8,688 nucleotides of DNA, from positions 1-8,688 of the forward strand of contig URGI01000075.1 in NCBI GenBank assembly GCA_900547315.1. The letters are read 5' to 3'. This document shows, piece by piece, positions 6,620-8,688 of this stretch. The position numbers and the translations under genes were made by a program. The notes under the pieces are model-generated. The model did no database searches. It was not told where the DNA came from and worked only from the letters and a program-made list of their open reading frames with translations. The first letter of the stretch is position 1. Each line of letters starts with the position of its first letter. Origin of the DNA: an uncultured Eubacteriales bacterium (GTDB lineage: Bacteria > Bacillota > Clostridia > Oscillospirales > Oscillospiraceae).

Positions 6620-7923
6620 CAACAGACGGAAATTATTTTCTCCGCCCCGTCATTATCGTCCGGGAAATCAACGATCTCAATGTCAGCGCCGAGCGCCTTG
6701 AGCTTTCCGACAAAATTCTCGTAGCCGCGCTCTATATAATGAATATCCTCGACCTCGGTCACGCCGCTGGCACACAGGCCCGCAATGACCATCGCGGCGC
6801 CCGCGCGCAGATCGCAGGCCAGGACCGGAGCGCCGGTCAGCTTGGTGCCGCCCTCAAACACGGCGACGCGCCCATCGACCTGAACCTCCGCGCCCATCTT
6901 GCGCAGCTCGTTGACGTACTTGAAGCGGTTATCGTATATGCCTTCGGTTATTACCGAAGTGCCCTTCGCGATGCACAGCAGCACGCCCATCTGCGGCTGC
7001 ATGTCGGTCGGGAAGCCGGGATACGGCAGGGTCTTTATATTCGCCTTTCTCAGGGTGCTCGCGCCCTTTACAAGCACGGAATCCTCGTACTCCTGCACGA
7101 TGGTTCCGGTCTCGCGGAGCTTTGCACTGATGCACTCAAGATGCTTAGGGATGACGTTCTTCACGAGCACTTCCCCGCCGGTTGCCGCGGCGGCGACCAT
7201 GTAGGTGCCCGCCTCGATCTGGTCGGGAATGATAGTGTAGCAGCCACCATGGAGCTTCTCGACACCGTTCACCTTGACGGTATCGGTGCCCGCGCCGCGG
7301 ATATCCGCGCCCATGGAATTGAGGAAGTTTGCAAGGTCAACTATATGCGGCTCGCGCGCGGCGTTCTCGATGATGGTACGCCCCTGAGCGAGGGTCGCCG
7401 CAAGGATTATATTCATCGTCGCGCCGACGGAAACCTTGTCGAGATATATTCTCGTGCCGTGGAGCTTACCGTCTCTCGCGGCGGCATACACAAAGCCGTT
7501 GCGGACGTCAACATCCGCGCCCAGAGCGGTCATGCCCTTGATATGCTGGTCTATCGGACGGACGCCGAAGTTGCAGCCGCCGGGCATGGTGGTCTTCGCG
7601 GTGCCGAAGCGGCCGAGCATTGCGCCGATAAGATAGTAAGAAGCTCTTATCTTGCGCATGAGGTCATACGGCGCGTCGCTGTAATGGACGTCCGTGCAGT
7701 CTATTTCTATGGTGGATTTATTTATAAAGCTGACTTTCGCGCCGAGGTCGGCCAGGATCGTCAGAAGCATATCCGTGTCGCTTATCTGGGGGAGGTTCTC
7801 TATACGGCACACGCCGTCAACCATCAGAGCCGCAGGGATTATCGCGACCGCCGCATTCTTCGCTCCGCTTATCTCAACTTCGCCGTGCAGCGCGCTGCCG
7901 CCCTTAATAACATATTTTTCCAA
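6619..7923 (-). CDS. murA: UDP-N-acetylglucosamine 1-carboxyvinyltransferase MurA
   Basis: A 434-residue cytosolic enzyme transferring enolpyruvate from PEP to UDP-GlcNAc, the first committed peptidoglycan step. Key residues are present: K22-N23 (GAKNAA), the catalytic loop MPGGCNFGVRPIDQH (113-127) with Cys117, the fosfomycin target, R122, D307 in PGFPTDMQ (302-309), D371-R373 in DLRAG, and R399 in YIERGYE. Six repeats of the inside-out alpha/beta barrel fit the length. The cysteine means the intact active site should be fosfomycin-sensitive, unlike Asp variants (inference). The start is TTG at 7923: it has GGAAGGTG seven bases upstream and gives the canonical MEKYVIKGG start, and no ATG is available in frame nearby. 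Bacillus has two MurA paralogues; one is seen here. It is the first gene of the seven-gene operon. Confidence 0.97.
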   Translation of the reverse strand: MEKYVIKGGSALHGEVEISGAKNAAVAIIPAALMVDGVCRIENLPQISDTDMLLTILADLGAKVSFINKSTIEIDCTDVHYSDAPYDLMRKIRASYYLIGAMLGRFGTAKTTMPGGCNFGVRPIDQHIKGMTALGADVDVRNGFVYAAARDGKLHGTRIYLDKVSVGATMNIILAATLAQGRTIIENAAREPHIVDLANFLNSMGADIRGAGTDTVKVNGVEKLHGGCYTIIPDQIEAGTYMVAAAATGGEVLVKNVIPKHLECISAKLRETGTIVQEYEDSVLVKGASTLRKANIKTLPYPGFPTDMQPQMGVLLCIAKGTSVITEGIYDNRFKYVNELRKMGAEVQVDGRVAVFEGGTKLTGAPVLACDLRAGAAMVIAGLCASGVTEVEDIHYIERGYENFVGKLKALGADIEIVDFPDDNDGAEKIISVC

Positions 7924-7930
7924 TAGTTTA

Positions 7931-7938
7931 CACCTTCC
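7931..7938 (-). promoter_or_regulatory. Ribosome binding site fixing the murA TTG start
   Basis: On the minus strand GGAAGGTG ends seven bases before TTG at 7923. The preceding in-frame codons (TGT, AAA, CTA) offer no start, so this site decides the initiation codon. All other genes here use ATG. Confidence 0.8.
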
Positions 7939-7946
7939 AATATCAT

Positions 7947-7974
7947 CGGCATGATTTGCTTATGCAATCACCCG
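7947..7974 (-). other. Stem-loop at the predicted 5' end of the murA transcript
   Basis: CGG (7947-7949) pairs with CCG (7972-7974), and TGATTTGC (7952-7959) pairs with GCAATCA (7964-7970) with one bulged T, around a four-base TTAT loop. A 2-by-1 internal mismatch separates the two helices. The predicted transcription start (about 7975) puts this hairpin right at the 5' terminus of the operon mRNA, where it could slow 5'-end decay. On the plus strand it is followed by ATTTTTGATTTT, so it could instead stop stray plus-strand transcription. No riboswitch core was recognised. Confidence 0.4.
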
Positions 7975-7981
7975 ATTTTTG

Positions 7982-8010
7982 ATTTTACCACAGGAAACCG
8001 GAATTGGCAA
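7982..8010 (-). promoter_or_regulatory. Sigma-A promoter of the murA operon
   Basis: On the minus strand TTGCCA (8005-8010; 5 of 6 to TTGACA) and TAAAAT (7982-7987; 5 of 6 to TATAAT) are 17 bases apart, and TGG directly before the -10 gives an extended -10. The transcription start is expected near 7975, leaving a leader of about 52 bases to the murA TTG. It is the best promoter seen in the window and the only good one for the seven-gene unit. Confidence 0.8.
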
Positions 8011-8040
8011 CTATATTTATCTCTTTGCGTCCGGATAGAC

Positions 8041-8586
8041 TCAGGCCTGTCTCTGCTTCAGGTATTTTTCCGCCTTCAGCACCGCGACTATGGTCTTCCC
8101 GTCGTCGATTTCGCCGGACATGACCTTCTCGGAAAGCTCCGTGAGGCTGTGCTTCTCAACGTCCAGGAACTCGTCCTCATCCGGATGGCTCTCTCCCGCA
8201 TGAAGTCCGAGCGCAAGGTAGATGTGTAATACCTCAGTAGAAAAGCCGGGCGAAGTGCAGCACGCGCCGAGATATATCATCTCGTCTGCGGAGAAGCCAG
8301 TCTCCTCCGACAGCTCGCGCACGGCGCAGTCTCGCGGATCCTCGCCGTATTCAAGCTTGCCTGCCGGCGCTTCAAGCATCATCCGCTGGAAGGGATAACG
8401 GAACTGGCGCACCATATAGCAATTGCCGTCCTCATCCACGGGCAGTACGGTAACTCCGCCGGGATGCTCCACGACCTCGCGCTTGACGATATCTCCGTTG
8501 ATAAGCTCCGCCTTGTCGAGCCTGACCTTCACGATCACGCCGCTGTATTTAATATCCCCTTCGAGTCTTTTCTCTATGTATTCCAT
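8041..8586 (-). CDS. nudF: Nudix hydrolase, ADP-ribose pyrophosphatase type
   Basis: A 181-residue cytosolic hydrolase expected to split ADP-ribose (or related nucleoside diphosphate sugars) into AMP and ribose 5-phosphate. The full Nudix box GX5EX7REUXEEXGU is present from G76 to F98 (REL and EE at 90-95). A proline at 113 (SPGF), about 15 residues after the box, is the mark of ADP-ribose pyrophosphatases, and VRQFRYPFQRMMLEAPAGKLE (59-79) matches that subfamily. The frame is open further upstream, but ATG at 8586 is chosen: GGAAG (8595-8599) stands eight bases before it, only two bases from the alternative ATG at 8592, and residues before it have no family similarity. It has its own promoter and is separated from murA by 117 bases holding the murA promoter. 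No convincing terminator is seen after its stop, so read-through into murA is possible. Confidence 0.92.
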   Translation of the reverse strand: MEYIEKRLEGDIKYSGVIVKVRLDKAELINGDIVKREVVEHPGGVTVLPVDEDGNCYMVRQFRYPFQRMMLEAPAGKLEYGEDPRDCAVRELSEETGFSADEMIYLGACCTSPGFSTEVLHIYLALGLHAGESHPDEDEFLDVEKHSLTELSEKVMSGEIDDGKTIVAVLKAEKYLKQRQA

Positions 8587-8629
8587 AAACATCACTTCCA
8601 GATAAAATGATTTACATAATGTGTCTATC

Positions 8630-8658
8630 AGTATAGCATAGGCTTTGGGGAATTTCCA
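8630..8658 (-). promoter_or_regulatory. Promoter of the Nudix gene
   Basis: On the minus strand TATACT (8630-8635; 5 of 6) is directly preceded by TGC, giving an extended -10, and a weak -35 TGGAAA (8653-8658; 4 of 6) stands 17 bases upstream. The start would be near 8623, giving a leader of about 37 bases. The rest of 8587-8688 is AT-rich, with T-runs at 8661-8667 and 8682-8688 on the plus strand, and holds no gene that I can see. Confidence 0.65.
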
Positions 8659-8688
8659 CATTTTTTTGCCGGAACTCAATATTTTTTT

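Noticed and set aside
6942..6959. A perfect 7-bp inverted repeat with a 4-base loop inside murA.
   Set aside because: No T-run follows on either strand, and it falls in the conserved codons for SVITEGIYD, so chance plus coding constraint is enough.
6739..7926. A 395-codon plus-strand open frame opposite murA.
   Set aside because: It is antisense to an intact MurA with all active-site residues; there is no recognisable domain and no ribosome binding site context.

Overview
The window looks like a chromosomal core segment from a GC-rich, spore-forming member of the Firmicutes, most likely class Clostridia (Oscillospirales-like). The reasons are three recognisable mother-cell sporulation genes (yqfC, yqfD, ylbJ), Firmicutes-type WalJ, RlmH and PgcA, strong Shine-Dalgarno sites and tight gene packing. 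No transposase, integrase, phage gene, CRISPR array, rRNA or tRNA was recognised. No gene-free stretch reaches 300 bases; the longest are about 117 bases (7924-8040) and 102 bases (8587-8688).

Left part (1-2194): yqfC and yqfD lie on the minus strand with a one-base gap, and yqfD runs off the left edge. ylbJ is divergent, leaving from the same 81-base intergenic region. All three products are spore-formation proteins, so this is a compact sporulation island with a shared divergent control region.

Middle and right (2196-7923): seven minus-strand genes form one closely packed operon in the order murA, walJ, rlmH, a DUF2007-like gene, pgcA, and two half-size CHR-family membrane proteins. Neighbours overlap by 1-13 bases everywhere except a 13-base gap after rlmH. 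A good sigma-A-type promoter with an extended -10 lies upstream of murA, which starts at TTG. The operon mixes peptidoglycan precursor synthesis (MurA), a hydrolase tied to wall/DNA homeostasis (WalJ), ribosome maturation (RlmH), sugar-phosphate interconversion feeding envelope polymers (PgcA), and an anion-transporter-type pair. A strong hairpin followed by a short U-run, buried inside the 3' end of the convergent ylbJ gene, is the best candidate terminator.

Right edge (8041-8586): a Nudix hydrolase of the ADP-ribose pyrophosphatase type, on the minus strand with its own promoter, lies upstream of murA.

No clearly new system is visible. The points most worth a second look are the terminator inside an antisense coding region, the CHR pair translationally coupled to a sugar mutase in a housekeeping operon, the small DUF2007-like protein, the stem-loop at the predicted 5' end of the murA mRNA, and the cysteine-rich start of YqfD.
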